From: Chitinophaga horti | Lineage (GTDB): Bacteria > Bacteroidota > Bacteroidia > Chitinophagales > Chitinophagaceae | NCBI RefSeq assembly: GCF_022867795.2 | Contig: NZ_CP107006.1 | Coordinates: 5,952,001-6,016,000 of the forward strand | DNA: 64,000 bases | Direction of reading: 5' to 3' | Shown here: positions 52,199-59,745 of the stretch, one piece after another | Numbering within the stretch: position 1 is the first letter of the stretch | Layout: every line of letters begins with the position of its first letter | Notes under the pieces: model-generated | Database searches by the model: none | What the model saw: only the letters and a program-made list of their open reading frames with translations | Told to the model about the DNA's origin: nothing | Program-made: the position numbers and the translations under genes

Positions 52199-52273
52199 GC
52201 TATTTCTTGTTCGTTAGACGCTTTTTTATGCCGGGAGTTTAACCTACCCCGCCAATTTTTTTGTTGAATACGC

Positions 52274-52825
52274 TTATTCCGTCTTCATAAACTCTTCAAT
52301 TTTCTTCACCGCATGGTGATAAGAGGCCTTCAAAGCTCCCTCGGAAGTCTCCAACACCCTGGACATTTGGTCGTAAGGCATTTCGTCGTAATAACGCAGG
52401 TTAAATACGATCCGCTGCTTTTCCGGCAGGCTGAGGATCGCCTTTTGCAGTTTCCATTCCAGTTTATTGGCATCGAACTGTGCATCGGCCTTCAGCTTGT
52501 TTTCCAGGCCGCTTTCCACATCCGACAGGGATACGGAGGCTTTGCGTTTTTGCTGCTCCAGGTAGGAGAGGCTTTCGTTTGTAGCAATTTTATACAGCCA
52601 GGTATACAACTGGGCGTCCTCCCGGAAGTTTTCCAGGTTTTTCCACACCTTGATAAATACATTTTGCAGCACATCGTTGGCATCCTCGTGGTCGATCACC
52701 AGGCGGCGGATGTGCCAGTACAGCCTTTCCTGGTACTTTTGAATGAGAAGCGTAAATCCCTTTTCCTTCGTGCCAGGCTGCCGGTATAGTGCCAAAAGCT
52801 CTTTGTCTTCCTGCGTTACGGCCAT
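52274..52825 (-). CDS. ECF-type RNA polymerase sigma factor
   Basis: 183 residues. Region 2 is LIQKYQERLYWHIRRLVIDHEDANDVLQNVFIKVWKNLENFREDAQLYTWLYKIATNESLSYL, and region 4 is AILSLPEKQRIVFNLRYYDEMPYDQMSRVLETSEGALKASYHHAVKKIEEF. Each has the expected helix-turn-helix pattern. The ATG at 52825 is preferred to an in-frame start at 52876, which would add 17 residues not seen in such proteins. It begins an operon with a probable anti-sigma factor and a CpxP-like protein. Confidence 0.93.
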   Translation of the reverse strand: MAVTQEDKELLALYRQPGTKEKGFTLLIQKYQERLYWHIRRLVIDHEDANDVLQNVFIKVWKNLENFREDAQLYTWLYKIATNESLSYLEQQKRKASVSLSDVESGLENKLKADAQFDANKLEWKLQKAILSLPEKQRIVFNLRYYDEMPYDQMSRVLETSEGALKASYHHAVKKIEEFMKTE

Positions 52826-52862
52826 ATCGGTTAAATGGTTAGGAGCATGTCCAAAATAAAAT

Positions 52863-52892
52863 AAAAAACCCATCACTTGGATGGGTTTTTTA
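52863..52892 (-). terminator. Rho-independent terminator of the transketolase gene
   Basis: Minus strand AAAACCCATC, 5-nt loop, GATGGGTTTTTT. It lies about 30 nt past the transketolase stop and just upstream of the ECF sigma start. Confidence 0.85.
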
Positions 52893-52921
52893 AACGAAGG
52901 TTTAATCCGTTGTATAGATCA

Positions 52922-53884
52922 TTAGCCTTTTTTACGGGCGATCGCTTTTTCAGCTGCTTCTACGATGTTAGGCGTATCCAGTCCGTACTTTTTCAGCAGG
53001 TCGGTTGGTTTACCGCTTTCGCCGAAAGTATCGTTGGTGCCTACGTACTCGATAGGGCATGGAATATGACGCGCTGCCACCTGTGCAATGCTGTCGCCCA
53101 GGCCGCCCAGTACGTTATGTTCTTCTGCCGTTACCGCACAACCGGTTTTTGTCAGTGATTTGATCACCGCTTCGGTATCCAGTGGCTTAATTGTATGAAT
53201 ATTGATCAGCTCAACGCTGTAGCCTTTTTCTTCCAGTATACGGCCAGCTTCTACCGCTTTCCATACCAGGTGACCGCAGGCGAAGATGGTAATGTCGGTA
53301 CCTTCATTCAGTACCTGTGCTTTACCGATCTCAAACTTTTGGTCTTCCGCGGTGAAGTTTGGCCATTTCGGCCGGCCGAAACGCAGGTAAACCGGGCCCT
53401 CGTAATCAGCTACTGCGATAGTGGCCGCTTTGGTCTGGTTAAAGTCGCAAGGCACGATCACGGTCATACCAGGCAGCATTTTCATGAGGCCGATATCTTC
53501 CAGGATCTGGTGGGTAGCGCCATCTTCACCCAGGGTAAGGCCTGCGTGGGAAGCACATATTTTAACGTTTTTGCCGGAGTAGGCTACTGACTGGCGTATC
53601 TGGTCGTACACGCGGCCGGTAGAGAAGTTGGCGAAAGTCGTGGTATAAGGTATTTTACCGCCGATGGTTAAACCGGCAGCCACGCCGATCATGTTGGCTT
53701 CAGCGATACCGCATTGTACAAAGCGATCGGGGAACTCTTTAATGAAAGCGTTCAGTTTCATAGAACCCAGCAGATCTGCAGTAAGTGCTACTACATTCGG
53801 GTTCTTGCGAGCCGCTTCGAGGATGCCTTCGCCAAACCCGCCACGGGTTTCTTTTTCGTTAAGGACTTTTATGTCTTTTACCAT
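52922..53884 (-). CDS. Transketolase, C-terminal subunit (split transketolase)
   Basis: 320 residues corresponding to the second half of transketolase: the pyrimidine-binding domain (FVQCGIAEANMIGVAAGLTIGG, with the glutamate that activates thiamine diphosphate in GIAEAN) and the C-terminal domain (INIHTIKPLDTEAV). The N-terminal half that binds the diphosphate is not here: the upstream gene is galE, and nothing like it occurs in the window. Split transketolases are known in Bacteroidota, archaea and others, and the two halves pair to work in the pentose phosphate and Calvin-type sugar exchange. A minus-strand TAAATTTG promoter precedes it. Confidence 0.93.
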   Translation of the reverse strand: MVKDIKVLNEKETRGGFGEGILEAARKNPNVVALTADLLGSMKLNAFIKEFPDRFVQCGIAEANMIGVAAGLTIGGKIPYTTTFANFSTGRVYDQIRQSVAYSGKNVKICASHAGLTLGEDGATHQILEDIGLMKMLPGMTVIVPCDFNQTKAATIAVADYEGPVYLRFGRPKWPNFTAEDQKFEIGKAQVLNEGTDITIFACGHLVWKAVEAGRILEEKGYSVELINIHTIKPLDTEAVIKSLTKTGCAVTAEEHNVLGGLGDSIAQVAARHIPCPIEYVGTNDTFGESGKPTDLLKKYGLDTPNIVEAAEKAIARKKG

Positions 53885-53904
53885 AGTTGCCAGTATTAAT
53901 GCCG

Positions 53905-53912
53905 CAAATTTA
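53905..53912 (-). promoter_or_regulatory. -7 promoter element of the transketolase gene (TAAATTTG)
   Basis: Minus-strand exact TAnnTTTG match, 20 nt before the ATG at 53884. It gives the gene its own promoter although galE lies just upstream in the same direction. Confidence 0.5.
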
Positions 53913-53940
53913 GAAAAATAGGAGTGGAATTATCGATGAA

Positions 53941-54972
53941 TTAGTTATTCAGTACCCGGTCCCTCAAAGACACCTCCCACTGCCAGGCAGTGCGCATCAT
54001 GTCCTCAATACCCTGTTTGGGTTCCCAGCCGAGCCTTTCGCGGGCGTAGGAGTTGTTGGCGTAGATCTCTATTACATCGCCCGGGCGACGGGGGCCCAGT
54101 TCGTAATTCAGCTTCACGCCCGATACTTTTTCGAAAGCTTTGATGGCTTCCAGTACGGTAACGCCATTGCCAGTGCCGAGGTTGATGATCTCGCGGTTGC
54201 TTTCATTTTTACCGTCCAGCAGGTACTGCAGCGCCTTGGTATGTGCGTTGGCGATGTCCATTACGTGAATATAATCGCGTACGCAGGAGCCGTCGCGGGT
54301 ATGGTAATCGGTGCCAAATACCGTTACCTTCGGCAGTTTACCGATCGCGGTCTGGGTGATTACAGGAACCAGGTTATCGGGCCTGCCCAGCGGTAACTCA
54401 CCGATCAATGCAGATGGATGGGCACCTACCGGGTTAAAGTACCGCAGTACGATGTTGTTAGTGCTATTCACACGGGCATAATCTTCAATAATCTGCTCAC
54501 CCATTTGTTTTGTACGGGCGTAGGGGCTTTGTGCCTCGCCCAGCGGGGTGCTTTCTACAACAGGCAGGGCCGTCGTATTACCGTAAACGGAGCAGGAAGA
54601 AGAAAATACCAGGTTAGGTACGTTAAATTCTTTCACACATTTCAGCACATTGATCAGGGAGGTGAGGTTGTTCTGGAAGTAGTACAACGGGTCAGAAACG
54701 GATTCGGGTACCGTTTTTAGCGCCGCGAAATGAATCACCCCAACGATATCCCTGTTTTCATGAAACACAGCGTGCGTGTCTTCAAGATTGCAAAGGTCCA
54801 CCTTGTAGTTATGGATCTTTTTGCCGGTAATTTTTTCAATACCTTCTAAAAGCTGTGTAGAACTGCGCACGTTACTATCAACGGACACCACTTCAAAACC
54901 ATGATTGATCAGGTCGACTATCGTATGAGACCCGATATAGCCACAACCACCTGTAACAAGGACTTTTTGCAT
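53941..54972 (-). CDS. galE: UDP-glucose 4-epimerase
   Basis: 343-residue short-chain dehydrogenase-like enzyme that interconverts UDP-glucose and UDP-galactose for surface polysaccharides. The NAD loop GGCGYIGSHT is at the N terminus. The catalytic Tyr-Lys pair is in YARTK (with the upstream Ser of FSSSCSVYG). RYFNPVGAHPS and RPGDVIEIYA are GalE-specific. It follows rfbA by 27 nt and is probably cotranscribed, forming a nucleotide-sugar pair. Confidence 0.95.
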   Translation of the reverse strand: MQKVLVTGGCGYIGSHTIVDLINHGFEVVSVDSNVRSSTQLLEGIEKITGKKIHNYKVDLCNLEDTHAVFHENRDIVGVIHFAALKTVPESVSDPLYYFQNNLTSLINVLKCVKEFNVPNLVFSSSCSVYGNTTALPVVESTPLGEAQSPYARTKQMGEQIIEDYARVNSTNNIVLRYFNPVGAHPSALIGELPLGRPDNLVPVITQTAIGKLPKVTVFGTDYHTRDGSCVRDYIHVMDIANAHTKALQYLLDGKNESNREIINLGTGNGVTVLEAIKAFEKVSGVKLNYELGPRRPGDVIEIYANNSYARERLGWEPKQGIEDMMRTAWQWEVSLRDRVLNN

Positions 54973-54999
54973 ATGCTGAATTATTGAGATTCTGGTGAA

Positions 55000-55863
55000 T
55001 TAATGTTTTACAAGCTCCATCAGGTACTGGCCATAGCCGCTTTTGATCAGTGGTTTGGCAAGTTTTTCCAGCTGAACTGCATCGATAAAGCCTTTCCTGT
55101 AGGCGATTTCCTCGATACAAGCGATTTTAATTCCCTGGCGTTGTTCGATTACCTGCACAAACTGCGAGGCCTGCATCAGGGAGTCGAATGTACCGGTATC
55201 AAGCCAGGCGGTACCACGTGGCAGCACGCTTACCTGTAGTTTGCCGCGACGAAGGTATTCGCGGTTTACATCCGTGATTTCATACTCGCCGCGAGGGCTG
55301 GGTTGCAGGTTTTTAGCAATTTCCACCACGGAGTTGTCGTAGAAGTACAAACCGGGCACCGCGTAGTTGGACTTAGGCTGTGTTGGTTTTTCTTCGATAG
55401 ATACCGCTTTCATGTTGGCATCGAACTCTACCACGCCATAACGTTCAGGGTCAGATACATGGTAAGCATACACGATACCGCCGTCGGGCTTCACATTGTT
55501 TTCGAGCTGGGTACCCAGGCCGGCGCCATAGAAGATATTGTCGCCCAGTACGAGGGCCACATTGTCTTCCCCGATAAACTGCTCGCCGATCACAAAAGCC
55601 TGTGCCAGGCCGTTAGGCTCCGGTTGTTCGGCGTAAGTGAGGTTCAGGCCATATTGAGAGCCATCGTTAAACAGGCGTTTGAAGGACGGCAAGTCGTGCG
55701 GTGTGCTGATGATAAGGATGTCTTTAATGCCTGCCAGCATGAGCGTAGATAGCGGGTAGTAGATCATGGGTTTATCGTAGATAGGCATGATCTGCTTGCT
55801 GATAGCATACGTAATCGGGTGTAAACGCGTTCCGGACCCGCCGGCAAGTATAATTCCTTTCAT
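55000..55863 (-). CDS. rfbA: Glucose-1-phosphate thymidylyltransferase
   Basis: 287-residue enzyme that makes dTDP-glucose, the first step to dTDP-rhamnose and other deoxysugars. MKGIILAGGSGTRLHPITYAISKQIMPIYDKPMIYYPLSTLM holds the nucleotide loop and signature, and WLDTGTFDSLMQASQFV is the C-terminal RmlA motif. The ATG at 55863 is chosen over an in-frame GTG at 55911: the GTG is immediately preceded by a TATTTTTG promoter element, so the transcript starts after it. Only rfbA and galE of a sugar cluster are here. Confidence 0.96.
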   Translation of the reverse strand: MKGIILAGGSGTRLHPITYAISKQIMPIYDKPMIYYPLSTLMLAGIKDILIISTPHDLPSFKRLFNDGSQYGLNLTYAEQPEPNGLAQAFVIGEQFIGEDNVALVLGDNIFYGAGLGTQLENNVKPDGGIVYAYHVSDPERYGVVEFDANMKAVSIEEKPTQPKSNYAVPGLYFYDNSVVEIAKNLQPSPRGEYEITDVNREYLRRGKLQVSVLPRGTAWLDTGTFDSLMQASQFVQVIEQRQGIKIACIEEIAYRKGFIDAVQLEKLAKPLIKSGYGQYLMELVKH

Positions 55864-55910
55864 GAATCGAACAATCGGTTTAAAATCAAAGGACCTGTTT
55901 TGAGGCCGCA

Positions 55911-55918
55911 CAAAAATA
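55911..55918 (-). promoter_or_regulatory. -7 promoter element of rfbA-galE (TATTTTTG)
   Basis: Minus-strand exact TAnnTTTG match about 47 nt upstream of the rfbA ATG. Its position rules out translation from the upstream GTG. Confidence 0.6.
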
Positions 55919-56027
55919 GGGGGTATATAGTTATTGCCATAATTTTTTAAGGGAAAAGATCAATAGGTGAGCGGTTATTTTAGCAGGGAGTGATTTTAGT
56001 ATGCGAATTCTGGACGATTGTTGCTAC

Positions 56028-56132
56028 ATCCTTGCTACATCCTCCCTACATCCCTGCTAAAAAGGGGGTGTTTTAGCAAGGAGTCAGCAAGGATGTAGGG
56101 AGGATGCAGCAAGGATCCCGGGAGAACCCGGG
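56028..56132. repeat. 26-bp inverted repeat of GGATGTAG units
   Basis: Arms 56028-56053 and 56091-56116 are complementary in 25 of 26 positions. Inside, TGCTAAAA (56055-56062) pairs with TTTTAGCA (56071-56078). A second hairpin, CCCGGG-AGAA-CCCGGG, follows at 56117-56132. GATGCAGCAAGGAT (56103-56116) is shared with 31549-31562. The 358-bp gap 55864-56221 holds this, the rfbA promoter and the Pit terminator, and no gene. Confidence 0.75.
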
Positions 56133-56164
56133 TGCGGAATGATAGTATTTTATCTCAATTGACA

Positions 56165-56197
56165 CAAAAAAGCCCGCCGGAAACACCGACGGGCCAG
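56165..56197 (-). terminator. Rho-independent terminator of the DUF47-Pit operon
   Basis: Minus strand GCCCGTCGG, loop TGTTT, CCGGCGGGC, then TTTTTT. It lies 25 nt after the Pit stop. Confidence 0.9.
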
Positions 56198-56221
56198 AGA
56201 TATACTAAAGATACAGTTAGC

Positions 56222-57226
56222 TTAGATGAACAGGCTTACAATAAAGTAGGTACCTGCTGCCAGCAAGGCGCTGATGGGGATGGTCATAATCCAGGCCCAG
56301 AGCAGGTTTACCGTAACACCCCAACGAACGGCAGACAGGCGTTTGGTAGCGCCTACACCGATAATAGAGCCGGTGATGGTATGAGTGGTACTAACCGGGA
56401 TACCGAGTGATTCCGTGAGGTACAGGGTAACCGCGCCCGCGGTTTCAGCACTCACGCCTTCCAGTGGTGTTACCTTGGTAATACGGGATCCCATGGTTTT
56501 TACGATCTTCCAGCCACCGCTGAGGGTACCGAGGCCAATGGCTGTAAAACAGGCGAAAGGCACCCAATCCGGTACAGACTTCAGGTCGGGGATCATACCG
56601 TGGGCCACCATGGCGGCTGCGATAATACCCATTACCTTCTGCGCGTCGTTACCACCGTGGCCAAGGCTGAAGGCAGCGGATGACACCAGCTGCAGGCGTT
56701 TAAACCAGTTTTCTGCCCGGTACGGGTTGGCTTTGCGGCAGATGTTAACGATGATCACCGTAATGATAAAGGCCATGATCATACCAATGAGCGGTGCCAG
56801 CACGATGAAATACACCGTAGGCAGTACTTTGGTATAGTTGATTACGTCGAAGTTGCCGTGGGCGTTGGCGATCGCTGCGCCAATAAAACCGCCGATGAGC
56901 GTGTGCGAGGAGCTGGAAGGGATGCCATACCACCAGGTAAGCAGGTTCCAGGTAATAGCGGCCACCAGGCCACAGAAGATCACTTTTAGGGTGATAAACT
57001 CTTCAAATACAGATTTGGCAATGGTGTTACCTACCTTAAATTCGCCGTATACATACTTGGAAATAAAGAATGCCGCAAAGTTGAAGAGGGCCGCCCAAAG
57101 CACCGCCTGAAAAGGCGTAAGTACCTTGGTCGATACGATCGTAGCGATCGAGTTGGCAGCATCGTGAAAACCGTTAATGTAATCAAAGATGAATGCCAGG
57201 ATTATAATAATAACCAGAAAAGTCAT
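56222..57226 (-). CDS. Inorganic phosphate transporter, Pit family
   Basis: 334-residue inner-membrane protein with about ten helices that imports phosphate (usually with protons or as metal phosphate). The two inverted repeats of the family are clear: GFHDAANSIATIVSTKVLTPFQA near the N terminus, and SLGHGGNDAQKVMG in the second half. WYGIPSSSSHTLIGGF and GIPVSTTHTITGSIIGVG are the matching second motifs. It is the second gene of an operon with a DUF47 protein 39 nt upstream and ends at a strong terminator. Confidence 0.95.
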   Translation of the reverse strand: MTFLVIIIILAFIFDYINGFHDAANSIATIVSTKVLTPFQAVLWAALFNFAAFFISKYVYGEFKVGNTIAKSVFEEFITLKVIFCGLVAAITWNLLTWWYGIPSSSSHTLIGGFIGAAIANAHGNFDVINYTKVLPTVYFIVLAPLIGMIMAFIITVIIVNICRKANPYRAENWFKRLQLVSSAAFSLGHGGNDAQKVMGIIAAAMVAHGMIPDLKSVPDWVPFACFTAIGLGTLSGGWKIVKTMGSRITKVTPLEGVSAETAGAVTLYLTESLGIPVSTTHTITGSIIGVGATKRLSAVRWGVTVNLLWAWIMTIPISALLAAGTYFIVSLFI

Positions 57227-57265
57227 GATACAGGTGAATTGCGCCGTAGATGTGCAAAAGCTTTA

Positions 57266-57916
57266 TCAGGCGTACTTGATAATAATAGTTTCGATCACAT
57301 TGGCAGAATCCTCACACTTATCAGTGGCAATCTCAAGCGCCTGGTAAATTTCGCGCATCTTGATCAATTCAGCAGCGTTCGTCTCGAACTCGAACAGGTC
57401 GCCGATTGCACGGTCGTAAATATCATCGGCGTGGTTTTCCAGGCTGTTGATCTTTACACAGGCATCGGTGATCAAACGCATATTATTCATGGTACGCAGC
57501 TCGGGAATTGCGCGGTGCAATTCTTTACAACCCTCCAGGATGAGGTGCGCCAGTTTGCGTACACTGTCAGTAATTTCCTTGATTTTGTAAAGGTCCATCC
57601 TTTTGGCAGAACCGTGGATGTAGTCGGCCACATCGTCCAGCGTAGAAGCCAGGTAGTGGATATCTTCACGGTCGAACGGGGTAATGAAGTTCTGCCCCAG
57701 TTCTACGAATATGCGGTGTGTATAGTCGTCGTTTTTGTGCTCAAGGCGCTCAATCAGGTGAGTTTTGTCTTTACGAAATGCAGGATCATTGCTCTCTACC
57801 AGGTTCACCAGTTCCTGGGCCATATCTACCAGGTTTGCCGACACATCTTCGAACAGTGAATAAAACACCCTGTCTTTCGGCATAAAGAGTTTAACGATAG
57901 AATTGAAGCCTCCCAT
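57266..57916 (-). CDS. DUF47 (PhoU-like) phosphate transport accessory protein
   Basis: 216-residue all-helical cytoplasmic protein of the DUF47/YkaA family. PKDRVFYSLFEDVSANLVDMAQELVNLV at the N terminus and REDIHYLASTLDDVADYIHGSAKRMDLYKI in the middle are the family's metal-binding PhoU-type helices. Genes of this family nearly always stand before a Pit transporter and are thought to regulate it. It is first in the operon with pit and has a minus-strand TATTTTTG promoter at 57953-57946. Confidence 0.93.
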   Translation of the reverse strand: MGGFNSIVKLFMPKDRVFYSLFEDVSANLVDMAQELVNLVESNDPAFRKDKTHLIERLEHKNDDYTHRIFVELGQNFITPFDREDIHYLASTLDDVADYIHGSAKRMDLYKIKEITDSVRKLAHLILEGCKELHRAIPELRTMNNMRLITDACVKINSLENHADDIYDRAIGDLFEFETNAAELIKMREIYQALEIATDKCEDSANVIETIIIKYA

Positions 57917-57945
57917 ATAAGTTGAGTTAAATTATAAATTTGCCG

Positions 57946-57953
57946 CAAAAATA
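57946..57953 (-). promoter_or_regulatory. -7 promoter element of the DUF47-Pit operon (TATTTTTG)
   Basis: Minus-strand exact TAnnTTTG match, 29 nt upstream of the DUF47 ATG. It is separated by 37 nt from the direct-repeat array at 57991, which points the other way. Confidence 0.5.
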
Positions 57954-57990
57954 GCCTTCAAAGGGTATAGGAGCCAAGAAATTGTAGGAA

Positions 57991-58046
57991 TTAATAATTC
58001 CTTAATACTGGATTAATATAAAAGTAATATAGCGATTTTTCCTTTG
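57991..58046 (+). promoter_or_regulatory. PhoB/PhoP-like direct-repeat box A and -7 element, upstream of the phosphoesterase gene
   Basis: Four heptamers at exact 11-bp spacing: TTAATAA (57991), TTAATAC (58002), TTAATAT (58013), GTAATAT (58024). Eight nt after the last is TTCCTTTG (58039-58046), matching 5 of the 6 fixed bases of TAnnTTTG. The predicted start near 58053 would give the phosphoesterase gene a leader of about 170 nt. The rest of the 305-bp gap holds the DUF47 promoter and a CCGGG...CCCGG hairpin near 58180-58203. Confidence 0.6.
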
Positions 58047-58221
58047 CAGAAGAAAATATAGACCGCGAAATTGTAGCGAAATGAGGTCTGACGCGGGTTT
58101 AGGGTGTTGAAACGGCTCCCTCCAATCCGAAAAAGCCGGCATCACTCAGCCAATTACCACTTTTTTATTTTTTAAAAGAACCGGGTTTTGCGGTCCATGC
58201 CCGGCCAATTATCCGACGCGC

Positions 58222-59058
58222 ATGCCCGATAAACGCCCATTAGATATAGTCGTGATCTCAGATGTACACCTGGGCATCTACGGCTGCCACGCCAAAGAAC
58301 TGGTAAGCTATCTCGACAGCATCGATCCTAAAATTTTAATACTCAACGGCGATATTATTGATATATGGCAGTTCAGTAAACGCTATTTTCCCAAGTCGCA
58401 CACCAAAGTTATTCGCAAGATCCTGAAAATGATTGGCAAGGGGACGGAGGTGTATTATCTGACGGGCAACCACGACGAGGCACTGCGTAAGTACGCGGGC
58501 TTTGGACTCAGCAACTTCACCATCGATAACAAACTTATCCTGGAAGTAGACGGCAAACGGCATTGGTTCTTCCATGGCGACGTGTACGACATCACCATGA
58601 AAAACTCCAAGTGGCTTGCCAAGTTAGGTGGTAAAGGCTACGATATCCTCATCATCCTTAACCGGTTAGTGAACAACATGCTCGAAAAAATGGGCCGGGA
58701 AAAAATGTCGTTCTCTAAGAAAGTAAAAGAAGGTGTAAAGAAGGCTGTTACCTTCATTTCTGACTTTGAGCAAACCGTAGCCGAGATAGCCGCCGAGAAA
58801 CACTTTGACGTGGTGTGCTGCGGGCATATCCATCAACCCGTAATAAAAGAAATGACCTTCGAGGGTAAACAGATTACCTATCTGAACTCCGGCGACTGGG
58901 TGGAAAGTCTTACGGCACTGGAATACACCAAAGGCGATTGGCGTTTGTATGTACACCCTGTGAGCCGTGCCTCCCAACTGGTGGCGGCAGAGGAAGAAGA
59001 GGAGAGTGGCGCGATCGAGTGGCCCGACGGCAAAGTGATCAGTTTTCCATCGATATAA
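58222..59058 (+). CDS. LpxH-like metallophosphoesterase (UDP-2,3-diacylglucosamine diphosphatase family)
   Basis: 278-residue calcineurin-like phosphoesterase without a signal peptide. Metal motifs in order: SDVHLG (near 12), NGDIIDIW (near 41), GNHDE (near 80), a His in HWFFHGDVYD (near 115) and CCGHIHQPV (near 208). It resembles LpxH-type enzymes that cleave UDP-2,3-diacylglucosamine in lipid A synthesis, but related proteins in this phylum have other phosphodiester substrates, so the substrate is open. A PhoB/PhoP-like box and a long leader precede it. Confidence 0.88.
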   Translation: MPDKRPLDIVVISDVHLGIYGCHAKELVSYLDSIDPKILILNGDIIDIWQFSKRYFPKSHTKVIRKILKMIGKGTEVYYLTGNHDEALRKYAGFGLSNFTIDNKLILEVDGKRHWFFHGDVYDITMKNSKWLAKLGGKGYDILIILNRLVNNMLEKMGREKMSFSKKVKEGVKKAVTFISDFEQTVAEIAAEKHFDVVCCGHIHQPVIKEMTFEGKQITYLNSGDWVESLTALEYTKGDWRLYVHPVSRASQLVAAEEEEESGAIEWPDGKVISFPSI

Positions 59059-59126
59059 ATTAATTTAGATATTATATTTATTTCGATATATTTGTCGAGA
59101 CAATCTAGTTAGTTGTTTACAATTAA

Positions 59127-59171
59127 GTAACCTGATATTAATATTCAGGTAACCCTGTGTTACTAAGTTTG
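59127..59171 (+). promoter_or_regulatory. PhoB/PhoP-like direct-repeat box B and -7 element
   Basis: Heptamers GTAACCT (59127), TTAATAT (59138), GTAACCC (59149) at exact 11-bp spacing, with a weaker TTTACAA 11 nt earlier (59116). Eight nt after the last comes TAAGTTTG (59164-59171), an exact TAnnTTTG. The CCTGA...TCAGG arms between the repeats also form a palindrome. Confidence 0.65.
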
Positions 59172-59195
59172 CCTGTACCTGTTTAAGAAATTTAG

Positions 59196-59579
59196 ATGAA
59201 GATCCTGAAGTTACATCCTTTAATGACCATATCCCTGTTGCAGATGCAGTTCCAGCGTCTGTTGAATTGTAATGTTACCGTGTACATCAAACATTCCCTG
59301 GCCAACGCTTTTGACACCTTGAAAGAAGCCGGCCTGGACGATGACCAGATGATAGAACACCCGATAGACGAAACCCTGAGCCTGCGGGAATTTGAAGAAG
59401 AGTTGGAAGACAAGTACAACTTTTGCCTGGAAATTTGCCGGATGGACCAGAAGCCGTTTATGAACAAAAGCCTCAGATTATTTCAACTGGGAGAGTCTAA
59501 AGTTAACACCAACGTATCGCCCGATTTATTGGCCCAACAGATGAACAACATGTACCCTGGCCGCAGCGCATCGCTGTAA
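59196..59579 (+). CDS. Unknown 127-residue protein
   Basis: I do not recognise this protein. It is soluble-looking, with no clear signal peptide, and contains a hydrophobic and cysteine-bearing start (MKILKLHPLMTISLLQMQFQRLLNCNVTVYIKH), an acidic middle (DEAGL-like region EAGLDDDQMIEHPIDETLSLREFEEELEDKYNFCLEICR is residues 44-82) and a Ser/Asn-rich tail. Codon use is normal for the window, and a strong promoter with a PhoB/PhoP-like box stands 24 nt before the ATG, so it is a real, regulated gene. It lies between the phosphoesterase and the TonB receptor. Confidence 0.75.
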   Translation: MKILKLHPLMTISLLQMQFQRLLNCNVTVYIKHSLANAFDTLKEAGLDDDQMIEHPIDETLSLREFEEELEDKYNFCLEICRMDQKPFMNKSLRLFQLGESKVNTNVSPDLLAQQMNNMYPGRSASL

Positions 59580-59668
59580 TCCCTTTACCATGGCTATTTT
59601 TATTGGATTGTAATTGTTACATAACGCGCGTTGGTGTGTTAATAATTTAGTAATGATTACTTAACAAC

Positions 59669-59724
59669 TTAACATTCTGGTAACATTGCCGTAACAATGG
59701 GGTAATGCTGTGCTGGTAGTTTTG
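59669..59724 (+). promoter_or_regulatory. PhoB/PhoP-like direct-repeat box C and -7 element of the TonB receptor
   Basis: Heptamers TTAACAT (59669), GTAACAT (59680), GTAACAA (59691), GTAATGC (59702) at exact 11-bp spacing. Eight nt after the last comes TAGTTTTG (59717-59724), an exact TAnnTTTG. A palindrome TGTAA-TTG-TTACA lies further upstream at 59609-59621. Confidence 0.65.
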
Positions 59725-59745
59725 CGTCGAAATAAACAAACTAAA

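Noticed and set aside
57991..58030. Direct-repeat box A as activator site of the DUF47-Pit operon
   Set aside because: The repeats point to the plus strand and have the standard 8-nt gap to TTCCTTTG on that strand, while the DUF47 promoter is 37 nt away in the other orientation. A dual role is not excluded.
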